This document shows positions 1-8,186 of a DNA stretch of 64,000 bases, piece after piece. The position numbers were made by a program, and so were the translations under genes. The DNA is from CAYRRR01 sp964426755. Its GTDB lineage: Bacteria; Patescibacteriota; Saccharimonadia; Saccharimonadales; JAGQNJ01. The stretch covers positions 1-64,000 of the forward strand of contig CAYRRR010000001.1 in the NCBI GenBank assembly GCA_964426755.1, read 5' to 3'. Below the pieces are notes generated by a model. That model had not been told where the DNA came from and ran no database searches. It saw nothing but the letters and a program-made list of their open reading frames with translations. Positions within the stretch are counted from its first letter, which is position 1. The number at the start of each line of letters is the position of its first letter.

Positions 1-612
1 GGGATGCAGAAGTACCATGAATGGGCACCGCTGTGGAAGGTGGCTCGGGTCGAAGAAACACCGTCCATGCCAGAGGGCTGGGGGAACACGGGTGTCAGCA
101 ACGGCACTCCCACCAGCGGTAGGCCTCCCACGGGTAACACCGAGGGATGGATGGTCGTCTTCGTCGATGCAACCAGCAAGGAGATCGGTCGTCACGGCGT
201 CATGAAGCGCTGCGGCAATCCCGTGACCCACAAGCCGGTTGCTCCGGAAGGCCCAACCGATGAAGGCCCTCCCGATGTGGAGAAGCCGAAGCCGGAGAAG
301 CCGAAGCCTCCCGAGAAGCCGCGTGGTGGCAAGGATCATCGCAAGTCGCCGGTGAGTTCCGACAGGAACCACCCTGATGAGCGAGTCCGTCCGGTCATCC
401 CAACGCCGCCGACAGTCATTCGTCATCCGGATGCGCCGCCGCCTCCGCCGCAACCGCGGCCGAAGCCAGGCGAACCGCCAGGACGAGGTGACAGTGGGCA
501 CGGGCCGACCAACACGACGACGCCGCCAACAACGGTAGCGCCGCCACCGGCTCCGCCGATCACGGCTCCGCCAACGACGAACCCTCCGCCACCGCCTCCG
601 GGCAGCTTCTGA
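1..612 (+). CDS. Proline-rich protein, probably 5'-truncated
   Basis: The frame is open to the left edge, so the real start may lie outside the window; the first ATG is at base 4. Only residues ~45-75 look globular (GWMVVFVDATSKEIG, then KRCGNPV). From ~80 on the chain is charged and proline-rich (repeated PEKPKP units at ~92-107), ending in a Pro/Thr tail with runs of five or six prolines. Such tails usually make extended, surface-exposed or wall-spanning stalks; no sorting signal or membrane segment follows, so anchoring is not visible. Base composition is clearly GC-richer than the next gene, as in the other atypical genes of this window. I do not recognise the family. Confidence 0.6.
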   Translation, partial: GMQKYHEWAPLWKVARVEETPSMPEGWGNTGVSNGTPTSGRPPTGNTEGWMVVFVDATSKEIGRHGVMKRCGNPVTHKPVAPEGPTDEGPPDVEKPKPEKPKPPEKPRGGKDHRKSPVSSDRNHPDERVRPVIPTPPTVIRHPDAPPPPPQPRPKPGEPPGRGDSGHGPTNTTTPPTTVAPPPAPPITAPPTTNPPPPPPGSF

Positions 613-875
613 CGGAACGTCGACACTTCAGAGCAATATCTCGTGAGCTCTCCTTCATTTGTTAGGTTGGCAACGCACTAGTTGCGCAGCACGCTAGCCA
701 AGCAAAAAAGGAAAATCGAGATAGGTTGGTAGGGAACCTGTGCAGCACCATGCTGTTAACCAAACGGAAACGTTTGGACAAACCCTCCATTTCGATACGC
801 TGGCGACTGCCGCTTGAGCTTAATGCTCGCGCACTCGTTAGCCAAGGTTGTTGGTAAAGCCTTTCGCCTTACGCG

Positions 876-897
876 AAAAAAACCAACATAGTGTTGG
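876..897 (-). terminator. Rho-independent terminator on the minus strand
   Basis: Read on the minus strand: CCAACA, loop CTA, TGTTGG, then seven T. A perfect hairpin plus T tract. No minus-strand gene ends here, so it implies a small minus-strand RNA beginning somewhere above 900. Confidence 0.6.
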
Positions 898-947
898 AGC
901 GCTTGAACCGATAAAACGGATCGCCTCATTACACATAGTCACACCCC

Positions 948-996
948 GCGGGTAGTACCAAGATTAGTCTTCATGACTAAACTTTTTACTACCCGC
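948..996. other. Nested hairpin
   Basis: Outer stem GCGGGTAGTA/TACTACCCGC (10 bp) encloses an inner stem TTAGTC/GACTAA with loop TTCAT. No T tract follows on either strand. It could be the 5' part of the minus-strand RNA that ends at 876 or a processing site. Confidence 0.5.
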
Positions 997-1132
997 AACA
1001 CACCAAAAAATTTATAGACAAAGTTAAAGAATTGTCTCATAAACGTGAATTGTAATGATTTGACTTACCTACTTGTTAGCAGGTGGGTGAATCAAGTCCT
1101 TTAACAATCGAGAAGAAAGCATAACCATAATA

Positions 1133-1161
1133 TTGACAATAAGTAATAGAAATGGTAATAT
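1133..1161 (+). promoter_or_regulatory. Promoter before the LPVTG surface-protein gene
   Basis: TTGACA (1133-1138), 17-bp spacer, TAATAT (1156-1161). It would produce a leader of about 125 nt before the gene at 1293, containing the short ORF at 1187. Confidence 0.6.
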
Positions 1162-1186
1162 TAAGCATAACTGGGAGGTGGGGTCT

Positions 1187-1225
1187 ATGCCAAGGTATAG
1201 GTGCCTCTGCAGTTTTGGTCTTTAA
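1187..1225 (+). CDS. Possible 12-codon leader ORF
   Basis: ATG preceded by a strong purine-rich site (GGGAGGTGGGG); it encodes MPRYRCLCSFGL and stops 67 bases before the surface-protein gene. It lies inside the leader expected from the promoter at 1133. Whether it is translated, or acts as a regulatory leader peptide, cannot be told from sequence alone. Confidence 0.3.
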   Translation: MPRYRCLCSFGL

Positions 1226-1292
1226 CAATTAGAGCGGTAAAACAATAAGGTTTACATTTTGTTAAAGAACATTACCTTTTAAGGAGGTTAAT

Positions 1293-2861
1293 ATGAAGAG
1301 ACTATTTAACCGCCTACCTAAAAAACTTATCGCAAGTGCTGCGCTTTTTGCAGTCACGCTTGTGAGTATGGGTGCAGTAGGTATGGCGTTGCTTGGCGGG
1401 GATCGCCCTGTTAAGCAATATCAAGGCCCGGGTACACCTGGTTTTGATCACGTTACGTTTAACTCTTTCACCGGAGTTCCAAATATAGGTGATGAACGGA
1501 ATTTCTTTCACGGTAAAATCGCTGGCGCTCCTGATGGTTTTTATGACCCGATGAATGGCGTCCGTGACGGTGATGAAATTTTAATGCGCGTGTATGTACA
1601 CAACGGCGCTGACCCAAAGCATAACGCAAGTGGAAAAGGCGTAGCTAAGAATACGCGTGTACGTGTTGAGTTGCCAGCCGGCCTCAACAAAGCACAAACT
1701 GCTAAGGCATTTGTGAGTGCAGATAATGCACAACCAAAAGTAATTGAAGACACCTTGAGCATGACTGGTGAGTACCCTGTACAGCTAGACTATGTTCCTG
1801 GTTCGGCAACAATTAAGACAAACTTTATTGACCAAAAAGTTAGCGATGAAATCATCAAGGGTGGTGTTAAGATTGGTGATGATAACGTTAACGGTACAAT
1901 GAAGGGTTGTTTTGAATATGTAGCCCTTGTAACCTTTAAGGTTAAGGTTAAGTCACCTCGTTACACTATCGATAAGCAGGTTAGCATGGCTGGCCAGCAG
2001 AATGGTTCTTGGCAAAAAAATCTTGATGTTAAGCCTGGCGACAACGTTTCTTGGATGATTACATTTAAGAACGCTGGTTCTACCGAGCTTAAAAACGTTA
2101 AGATTGTAGACGAAGTTCCAGCTGGTGTAGAGGTGGTTCCTGGTACGGTTAAGCTGATTAACGGAAACTATCCAAACGGTTATGTATTCCCTGACTCAGC
2201 TATCCAAGCAAATGGCCGACAAGTTAACGTTGATATAGGTAACTACAACCCAAATGGCATTGCATACGTCGGTTTTCGAACCAAAGTGAGTGAAGGCAAA
2301 AAGGATGAATGTGGTGCAAAGAAAATCACTAACAAAGCTTTTGCAACTCCAACAGGATTCGGTGCAATTTGGGAAACAGCAACTATAAACGTTGACTACG
2401 GTAAATGTAAACCTGAAGAACCAAAGAAGTCTACCTATGAGTGTAAGCTCATTAGCGTTGAACAACTTGGTGGTCGTAAAGTACGCGTAGGTATTACGCC
2501 AAGCTTTACCGGTAACGTACAGGTTAAAAACTACACCTTCGATTTTGGTGACGGAACAGCACCTCTTTTGACTGATCAAACTTCAGTTGAACATGAGTAT
2601 GCAAAAGACGGTACCTATAAGATTGTAGGTAAAGTTAACTTTACTGTTGACGGTCAAGACAAGTCAGGCGTAACAAGCCCAACTTGTGAAAGTATGGTTA
2701 CATACACGTCTGCAAAACCTCAGCCACCGGTAACACCAGAACAGCCACAACCGACTCAGCTTCCTGTCACAGGTGCTGGTGATGTTGCGGGAATCGTAGC
2801 TGCAGTTACCGTAGCTGGTGCGACTGCTCACCGATTGGTGTACAGCCGCCGAAACGGCTAA
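1293..2861 (+). CDS. Sortase-anchored surface protein (DUF11-like and PKD-like domains, LPVTG)
   Basis: A 522-residue exported protein. Residues ~12-35 form a signal peptide/membrane helix; the middle (~225-370) resembles DUF11-type repeats (WMITFKNAGSTELKNVKIVDEVPAGV); ~400-470 resembles a PKD domain (FDFGDGT, EHEYAKDGTYKI). The C-terminus has a proline linker, LPVTG (~493), a hydrophobic stretch and a basic tail SRRNG: a classic sorting signal, so the protein should be attached to the wall by a sortase not seen here. Start chosen for AAGGAGG six bases before the ATG. Likely role is adhesion or surface coating; the ligand is unknown. Confidence 0.85.
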   Translation: MKRLFNRLPKKLIASAALFAVTLVSMGAVGMALLGGDRPVKQYQGPGTPGFDHVTFNSFTGVPNIGDERNFFHGKIAGAPDGFYDPMNGVRDGDEILMRVYVHNGADPKHNASGKGVAKNTRVRVELPAGLNKAQTAKAFVSADNAQPKVIEDTLSMTGEYPVQLDYVPGSATIKTNFIDQKVSDEIIKGGVKIGDDNVNGTMKGCFEYVALVTFKVKVKSPRYTIDKQVSMAGQQNGSWQKNLDVKPGDNVSWMITFKNAGSTELKNVKIVDEVPAGVEVVPGTVKLINGNYPNGYVFPDSAIQANGRQVNVDIGNYNPNGIAYVGFRTKVSEGKKDECGAKKITNKAFATPTGFGAIWETATINVDYGKCKPEEPKKSTYECKLISVEQLGGRKVRVGITPSFTGNVQVKNYTFDFGDGTAPLLTDQTSVEHEYAKDGTYKIVGKVNFTVDGQDKSGVTSPTCESMVTYTSAKPQPPVTPEQPQPTQLPVTGAGDVAGIVAAVTVAGATAHRLVYSRRNG

Positions 2862-3060
2862 TCAGTCCGATCTTTCTTACTGGACGTGGTATGGAAAGTG
2901 TCTCTGGCATAGCCAGAGCGCTGCCTACCATTCGTGGCGCGCTACTTTTGTTGCAGATTTACGGATGCCCACTCATCGTATGAAATATACGATTCGTTTG
3001 CACTTCGCACCTGCGCCTCGTAGCACATCCAGGCTGGCAAGAAAGCTACAAAACTGTGGA
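2862..3060 (+). other. Non-coding region rich in nested hairpins
   Basis: Follows the surface-protein stop codon. Nested pairings are visible: TCTGGC/GCCAGA inside GGTATGG/CCTACC (~2890-2932), TCGTAT/ATACGA (2977-2993) and GTAGC/GCTAC around CCAG/CTGG (~3020-3050). This may be a structured 3' UTR or an ncRNA ending at the terminator 3138-3170. The frame open across it is not convincing protein. A lone TTATCCACA (DnaA-box consensus) lies at its end on the minus strand. Confidence 0.35.
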
Positions 3061-3137
3061 TAAACACTAGCCAAAAAGTTATTTTTGTGCTACTGTAATC
3101 CTTAAGTAGCAGTAGTGACTGACCGCTCTAACTCTTA

Positions 3138-3170
3138 CAAAACCCTCTGGATTCCAGGGGGTTTTGTTTT
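3138..3170 (+). terminator. Rho-independent terminator
   Basis: AAAACCC and CTGG pair with CCAG and GGGTTTT around ATT, followed by a T-rich stretch. It closes the surface-protein transcript and the structured region after it. Confidence 0.75.
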
Positions 3171-3254
3171 GAGGTTAAAAGTGTTACAATACCCCAGTTA
3201 ATCCTTTAAATATATGAAGGAAAAAGCTCCTAATTCTGCTCGAATAGGAGATCC

Positions 3255-3283
3255 CCAAAAAGCGGGAATGGTTTGTGGGGTAA
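3255..3283 (+). repeat. Hairpin with the recurring loop AAAAGCGGGAATGG (copy 1)
   Basis: CCCC and GGGG flank the motif AAAAGCGGGAATGGTTT. The 12-mer AAAAGCGGGAAT recurs at 34312 and 55429, each time in a non-coding segment on the plus strand. Function unknown. Confidence 0.4.
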
Positions 3284-3354
3284 AGGAAGAAGCGACTAGA
3301 GCGTGAAAGAAAATTAAGTATGGTTTTCTGGAGGGCGACCGTCGATTCTGGCAT

Positions 3355-3371
3355 GGTCCCATCGTCTAGTG
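3355..3371 (+). tRNA. tRNA-Glu 5' fragment ending at the assembly gap
   Basis: Seventeen bases identical to the start of the complete tRNA-Glu at 3479, cut off by 100 N. The 24 bases before the gap (3348-3371) are repeated after it (3472-3495). Either this is the same tRNA counted twice at a contig overlap, or there are two tandem tRNA-Glu copies. Confidence 0.5.
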
Positions 3372-3471
3372 NNNNNNNNNNNNNNNNNNNNNNNNNNNNN
3401 NNNNNNNNNNNNNNNNNNNNNNNNNNNNNNNNNNNNNNNNNNNNNNNNNNNNNNNNNNNNNNNNNNNNNNN
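3372..3471. other. Assembly gap (100 N)
   Basis: Exactly 100 N, the usual placeholder for a gap of unknown size. The contig ends on both sides share 24 identical bases, so the real gap may be zero or one repeat unit. Confidence 0.95.
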
Positions 3472-3478
3472 CTGGCAT

Positions 3479-3553
3479 GGTCCCATCGTCTAGTGGTTAG
3501 GACACCAGGTTTTCATCCTGGCAACGGGAGTTCGATTCTCCCTGGGATCACCA
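3479..3553 (+). tRNA. tRNA-Glu (TTC)
   Basis: Complete cloverleaf: acceptor GGTCCCA/TGGGATC, D-loop TAGTGGTTAGGA, anticodon stem CCAGG/CCTGG with loop TTTTCAT (anticodon TTC), T-arm GGGAG-TTCGATT-CTCCC, discriminator A and an encoded CCA. A GAAA-loop terminator follows within 10 bases, so it is a single-tRNA transcript. Confidence 0.95.
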
Positions 3554-3561
3554 AGTAAAGT

Positions 3562-3586
3562 ACGTCATCGAAAGATGGCGTTTTTT
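3562..3586 (+). terminator. Terminator of the tRNA-Glu transcript
   Basis: ACGTCATC, GAAA tetraloop, GATGGCGT, then six T. Confidence 0.8.
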
Positions 3587-3683
3587 ACTTGGTTATTTTC
3601 ACGTAACGAAAATGGAGCTTCCGAGTTCGTTCGTTAAAACCGCGCATAAGAATTTATTCTGAGCATAATTGCAGGCACTGTCT

Positions 3684-3699
3684 TCTCCCTGGATCACCA
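3684..3699 (+). repeat. Duplicated 3' end of tRNA-Glu (possible att remnant)
   Basis: TCTCCCTGGATCACCA matches the end of tRNA-Glu at 3538-3553 except for one missing G. Partial duplicates of tRNA 3' ends are a usual scar of integrase-mediated insertion or excision. No integrase gene is present in this window. Confidence 0.4.
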
Positions 3700-3974
3700 G
3701 CATGTCATCAACAAAGCGTGTAGCTTTCTAAAATAAATTTCTTGACTCGCATCCAGCCAATGAGAGGGTATCTAAATTTATACGTAACCTTGGTTCAGCT
3801 TGACAAAGCGGGTACAGCTAACAATCCGAAGAAGTAATACTTGCTTAACTTGATGAGCGTTGATGAAGGCTAGAAGACAGACCTGCAATTTAAAAAGTCA
3901 AATACTTAAAAACTATTTGTAGATCTCGTTTTTATAAGGTGATACCCATACTATTTGTTTCAGGTTTGCTTTAG

Positions 3975-3980
3975 TATACT
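3975..3980 (+). promoter_or_regulatory. -10 box of the secreted hydrolase gene
   Basis: TATACT ends 14 bases before the ATG at 3995; no Shine-Dalgarno site lies between, so the leader would be only about 7 nt. Confidence 0.4.
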
Positions 3981-3994
3981 AAGCATAAGTATCT

Positions 3995-5104
3995 ATGGAA
4001 CAAATATGTAATCTTGCTAATACAGGCGTTAGCAAAACGACACTATTATATTTGACCGGCATACTGATTATTGGAGCCGTTCTCATATTGGCATTGTCCC
4101 AAGAACGCTTATCAATCAAAGGATTATTTAAAATTACCATTAGTATTTTATTTGTTAGTACGTTCATTGTAGGTAGTAGTGGTGTGGCAGTAGCTCAAGA
4201 GTCGACTCAATGTGTACCATCATCAAATCAGAAAAGTGAAAACCCACCCGTAATACAGCGTACGTGGACCCCTGAAGGCAGGTTTTTAAATAGTGTTTTT
4301 GACGAAGACGATATTGAAAACCAAGAAAATGTAATTTTTGGTACCGAAACAAATTTTTCTGGTGACATTGAAAACCTTTTAATTACCATAAATCAGCCAA
4401 AACAATCCTTAGACCTAGAAGGTAACCGGCCATTAGTTATTGGATTTCCTGGTGGCGACACTATGGGATTTTGTGACCAAACTTTGGCTACCGAGCAAGA
4501 AGCCATGCTTGAACTGGCGCAATACGGTTATGTTACAGCTACGGTTACGCAACTCGTTGACCCTGCGTTTTGTGTAGCAGGAGGGGCAGACGGTACTGCA
4601 TACATGACGAATATGGCTATAAATATGAATGTTTTAAATAAAGCAATACAATACATGTACGATAACGCTAGCACCTATAAAATTGACCCCAACAATACGG
4701 CTCTGTATGGTTATTCAATCGGCGGCCAAATATCACTATTCAAAGTTAGAGAAAATTATAATGACGGACCACATGTTAAAGTCATAGCCGCCTTTGCCGC
4801 CGTTGCTCCGGATATGTACGACCCGGTATTAAGTGCCCGTGTTCCTGCTGATCAAAATTCGCCATCTATCTTAATGGTTTCATTCGAGCCCGATACAGGT
4901 TTTGGACCCGGCATGACCCCGGATGCGCGAGGTGATTGTGAATTTCTTTATAGTATTGGATATGAATGTACATTTGGAGGTCTAGATTTTGCAAGTCATC
5001 CAGTTCACGCTAATTCAACCACCCCACTTGTAATATCACCAGATTTAATTCCGGTAGATGAGTATTTTCGTAATTATTTGTACCAAAAGATGATTCTTGA
5101 ATAA
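3995..5104 (+). CDS. Exported alpha/beta-hydrolase-like protein with an N-terminal LANTG segment
   Basis: 369 residues. The hydrolase part has PLVIGFPGGD (~148-157, oxyanion-hole region) and the nucleophile elbow GYSIGG (~237-242), then IAAFAAVAPDMYD and a late HPVHA that may hold the catalytic histidine. The odd part is the N-terminus: NLANTG at residues 6-11, a hydrophobic helix and SQER, which together look like a C-terminal sortase signal. A second helix ending in AVAQES, like a normal signal peptide, follows. No in-frame ATG separates them and a stop lies just upstream of 3995, so the start is fixed unless TTG/ATT is used. The substrate is unknown; an esterase or lipase acting outside the cell is likely. 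Confidence 0.7.
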   Translation: MEQICNLANTGVSKTTLLYLTGILIIGAVLILALSQERLSIKGLFKITISILFVSTFIVGSSGVAVAQESTQCVPSSNQKSENPPVIQRTWTPEGRFLNSVFDEDDIENQENVIFGTETNFSGDIENLLITINQPKQSLDLEGNRPLVIGFPGGDTMGFCDQTLATEQEAMLELAQYGYVTATVTQLVDPAFCVAGGADGTAYMTNMAINMNVLNKAIQYMYDNASTYKIDPNNTALYGYSIGGQISLFKVRENYNDGPHVKVIAAFAAVAPDMYDPVLSARVPADQNSPSILMVSFEPDTGFGPGMTPDARGDCEFLYSIGYECTFGGLDFASHPVHANSTTPLVISPDLIPVDEYFRNYLYQKMILE

Positions 5105-5142
5105 TTGATCTCATAAAAGGAGGTGGTATTATAAGAATAAGC

Positions 5143-6612
5143 ATGAAGAAACGAATAAATCTTCAAAAAATAAATGCACTTGCTCTAGTCTCTATGCTGG
5201 TCGTCGCTATGATGTTAATCAGCACGCCACCGACTAAATCGGCCGCTACCGTAACTATCACCTCGCCATCGGCAGGGCAAACAGTTCAATCTGGGGCTAT
5301 AACAATTAGTGGTACGGCCGGCGCCAATCAAACCGTAGTATTGAGCCATGGCGGTAAGCCCGTTAAGATGGTTGTTGCAGACGGAAGCGGTCATTGGAGT
5401 GCAGACTTAACAAATATTAGCGCTGGTAGTATAACAGTGACAGCAAAAGTCATCGAAAATCATCAATACGCCTATTTTAGCGGGGCAAGTGGGTCAAACT
5501 CACTCAATCGTATACGATTAAGTGACAAAGCTATCAATCCAGGAGGTGGCGCATGGCCGGTGACTACAACGTATGCATGGCTTGTGCATGCGGGGAGCAA
5601 TAATGATGGCATAGCCTTTTATGTTCCAGCAGGTGATCCTTCAGGGATTCCGGGTAAATTTGATACAACCAATCCTGCTGACCCCGTTGCAATTAACGGC
5701 TATCCAAATAACCCGGGGGTATCGGGCGGCTACTTTTCAGCAGATGGCACCAAATTTTACTCACTTAACACAGATCTTAATAATGTCTCTGTCATAGACG
5801 TAGCCACCAATACTTATACAGGCACTTCTATTACTGTTGGAAATACACCCCAGTCAATAATTAGGGGTACTGATGATAGGATCTATGTATCTAATACAGC
5901 AGATGGTACTATTTCGGTAATTGATACCACCAGTGATGCTGTTGTTGATACAATACCGGTCAGCTGCCCGACTCTCGGAGCTTTAGGCGGGTATGCTTTC
6001 CCACATGATGATTTGACGTACTTTTACATAGCCTGTGCGATAGATGGTGTCATAAAAAAAGTTGACACAAGTTCAGGTGCAATTCTTAGCACCATTGATG
6101 TAAGTGCTTCTCAGCAGAATATCGGTGCCGTGATGATATCACCAGATAATAAACGGCTGTACCTATCAGGCATCTTTTCTATAGGCAACGGAGACCAAAT
6201 AGCGGTGGTAGACACTGACAGTGAGACAGTATCGTCAATCATCAACTTAACTGATGTCACCCTTGCAGCTATAATATCGCCTGACGGTCAGTATTTATAT
6301 GCTAGCACTATAGGTTCAGTGTTTAATTCCGCGACCGTTGACGTTATAAGCACGACGAGTAATTCTGTAGTAGAAACTATTGATACATCAGCGGTGGGCA
6401 TTCCTGGCACCATTTTATTTGGGCGCCCAGATATCGCCACGGCATCAGTAACCTTTACAGCCCAAGATAACTCTTCGGCAGAGGCATCCCAAAATCTTGC
6501 CAATACAGGCCAGTCTAGAAGTTTAGTTATAGCAATTGCACTTAGCATGCTAGCCGGATCAGTGGTAGTTCCCCTCATTACTAGGCGCTTTACCACTGCA
6601 GGCAAAAAATAA
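5143..6612 (+). CDS. Surface-anchored YVTN beta-propeller protein (LANTG)
   Basis: 489 residues. Signal peptide ~10-35 (ending TKSAAT), an Ig-like segment ~37-105 (TVTITSPSAGQTVQSGAITISGTA), then beta-propeller blades ~108-430 with YVTN-type units (KFYSLNTDLNNVSVIDVATN, RIYVSNTADGTISVIDTTSD, KRLYLSG, QYLYAST). The C-terminus has NLANTG (~452), a hydrophobic helix and TRRFTTAGKK, a sortase signal with A in place of P. AAGGAGG lies 19 bases before the ATG, unusually far; ATT at 5128 or ATA at 5131 in the same frame would sit at better spacing. The gene follows the hydrolase by 38 bases and is probably co-transcribed. Likely a surface adhesin or binding protein. Confidence 0.8.
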   Translation: MKKRINLQKINALALVSMLVVAMMLISTPPTKSAATVTITSPSAGQTVQSGAITISGTAGANQTVVLSHGGKPVKMVVADGSGHWSADLTNISAGSITVTAKVIENHQYAYFSGASGSNSLNRIRLSDKAINPGGGAWPVTTTYAWLVHAGSNNDGIAFYVPAGDPSGIPGKFDTTNPADPVAINGYPNNPGVSGGYFSADGTKFYSLNTDLNNVSVIDVATNTYTGTSITVGNTPQSIIRGTDDRIYVSNTADGTISVIDTTSDAVVDTIPVSCPTLGALGGYAFPHDDLTYFYIACAIDGVIKKVDTSSGAILSTIDVSASQQNIGAVMISPDNKRLYLSGIFSIGNGDQIAVVDTDSETVSSIINLTDVTLAAIISPDGQYLYASTIGSVFNSATVDVISTTSNSVVETIDTSAVGIPGTILFGRPDIATASVTFTAQDNSSAEASQNLANTGQSRSLVIAIALSMLAGSVVVPLITRRFTTAGKK

Positions 6613-6706
6613 TTCAATCAATTTGACCTAATCGTTCCAAACTTTAAAATAGGCAGTTGATTTTAACCTTCAAAAACAAAGCATAAGCAAGTACACTAGT
6701 AAAAAG

Positions 6707-8137
6707 ATGAATACAACCAATAGAGCGCCTTTGGTGCCCATAAATAAATTTAAGCGAACAAAAATTATCGCTACCGTAGGACCAACTAGCCACAGCTATA
6801 AAGCTATTTATGACATGATTGTAGCTGGGGCAAACGGTATTCGACTTAATTTTAGTCATGGTAATGAAGAAGAGCGATTGCAGCAAATTGAATGGATTCG
6901 CCGTGCAAGTAGCAGTTATGGCAAGCCGGTAGCAATCATTCAGGATTTGCAAGGACCTAAAATCAGACTTGGTGATTTTGAGGGTATTATTAACGTCAGA
7001 ACAGGCCAAAGTTTACAATTTAAATATAAAGCTGATTATGAGCGCTCTGGCATAATTCCAACGCAGTATGACCTATCTAAGAAGGTAAAACGTGGTGAAC
7101 GCTTATTTTTGTATGATGGCAGGCTGCAAACTATCATAACTAGCGTAACAAATAGCATAGTGCATGTTCGGGCTGAAAATAGTGGCATTTTAATTAAGCG
7201 AAAAGGCATTAACCTGCCAGACACAGATTTTGAAGGTGATATAATTACCACCAAAGATAAAAAAGACATTACCTTTGGCTCAACAAATGACATTGACTAT
7301 GTGGCATTAAGTTTCGTTCAAAATGCCGATGACATCACTCGTCTCAAGCGCTTACTAGCTAACCTTGGTAGTAAGGCAAGAGTAATCGCTAAGATAGAAA
7401 CCAAAGCCGCTATTGATAATATCGAAGCAATTATGCGTGAGGCCGACGCAGTTATGATAGCGCGGGGAGATTTAGCGATTGAGACTTCTCCGGAGTCAGT
7501 CCCTATTGAGCAACGAAATATCATTGGTCTTGGCATACGGTATAAGAAGCCTACAATCGTTGCCACGCAAATGCTTGCAAGTATGACAGAAACACCAGAA
7601 CCGACTCGTGCTGAGGTGTCCGATGTTGCTACTGCCGTGATCGTAGGAGCCGACAGCGTGATGTTGAGTGACGAAACAGCTAATGGAAAGTATCCTGTTG
7701 AAGCAGTGAAGGTGATGAAGCGGGTTATTAAGTACACGCAAAATAATTCATCTGTTAAGGCAACCTTTCCTGATCAAGATCAGCATAACCGCCAAGGTGC
7801 CATATCGAAGGCGATCATTTCTCTTTCTGATCAATTGGGCGCTAAAGCAATTGTTGCAGAGACTAAATCTGGAGCAACGGCCTTACAAATTGCCGGCTAT
7901 CGACCGAGCATTCCGCTAATCGCCGTCGCGTCAGACCCGCATGTCGCGCAACAGCTGGCTATTGTGTACGGTACAAAAAGTTATGTACGACCTGCCGACC
8001 CTAAAGCCGCTACAAAACTAACAAATTGGCTCAAACAAAAGCGGTTGTTAAAAGCAGGAGATATCGTTGTTACCGCCTCGGGTATGTACCCCGGTGTGGT
8101 AGGCACCACTGACACAATCAAAGTCAGGGTTCTCTAA
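6707..8137 (+). CDS. pyk: Pyruvate kinase
   Basis: Catalyses phosphoenolpyruvate + ADP to pyruvate + ATP, the last step of glycolysis. 476 residues, full length. TKIIATVGPTS (~15-25), the substrate region GIRLNFSHG, the catalytic Lys segment AKIETKAAI, MIARGDLAIE and ATQMLASM...PTRAEVSDVATAV are all present. The C-terminal domain ends with the usual HGxxx-free short tail (VVTASGMYPGVVGTTDTIKV). TACACT ends 9 bases before the ATG without a Shine-Dalgarno site, suggesting a leaderless mRNA. It is first in a cluster with pgk and tpiA, so this is a lower-glycolysis energy operon or neighbourhood. Confidence 0.97.
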   Translation: MNTTNRAPLVPINKFKRTKIIATVGPTSHSYKAIYDMIVAGANGIRLNFSHGNEEERLQQIEWIRRASSSYGKPVAIIQDLQGPKIRLGDFEGIINVRTGQSLQFKYKADYERSGIIPTQYDLSKKVKRGERLFLYDGRLQTIITSVTNSIVHVRAENSGILIKRKGINLPDTDFEGDIITTKDKKDITFGSTNDIDYVALSFVQNADDITRLKRLLANLGSKARVIAKIETKAAIDNIEAIMREADAVMIARGDLAIETSPESVPIEQRNIIGLGIRYKKPTIVATQMLASMTETPEPTRAEVSDVATAVIVGADSVMLSDETANGKYPVEAVKVMKRVIKYTQNNSSVKATFPDQDQHNRQGAISKAIISLSDQLGAKAIVAETKSGATALQIAGYRPSIPLIAVASDPHVAQQLAIVYGTKSYVRPADPKAATKLTNWLKQKRLLKAGDIVVTASGMYPGVVGTTDTIKVRVL

Positions 8138-8186
8138 ACCATAATAATTTTGCTACAATAAAGGCAAATGGTGGGGGACTTGCAGC

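Larger units (their letters stand above)
613..1292. other. Long non-coding stretch with several hairpins
   Basis: No convincing gene in 680 bases. Visible structures: a 7-bp stem closed by a GAAA tetraloop (CCAAACG/CGTTTGG, 763-780); a stem TTTCGC/GCGAAA nested in GTTGGT/ACCAAC (~849-887); a minus-strand terminator (876-897); a long hairpin (948-996); a promoter (1133-1161) and a short leader ORF (1187-1225) before the next gene. The GAAA tetraloop favours a plus-strand structured RNA, but no RNase P, SRP or tmRNA signature is present. Confidence 0.5.
3587..3994. other. Non-coding stretch downstream of tRNA-Glu
   Basis: No gene seen in about 400 bases. At 3684-3699 there is a second copy of the tRNA 3' end (TCTCCCTGGATCACCA, one base shorter than in the tRNA). 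The rest is AT-rich and shows only the promoter of the following gene. Confidence 0.5.

Noticed and set aside
640..1000. Considered a tmRNA (possible tag ending ATAA at ~795-823)
   Set aside because: No acceptor stem, TTCGA loop or CCA was found, and a clear ssrA exists at 35143-35540.
2196..2579. 127-codon minus-strand ORF
   Set aside because: Shadow of the LPVTG surface-protein gene.
3055..3063. TGTGGATAA, a DnaA-box consensus, as part of an origin
   Set aside because: Single box, no cluster, no dnaA/dnaN nearby.
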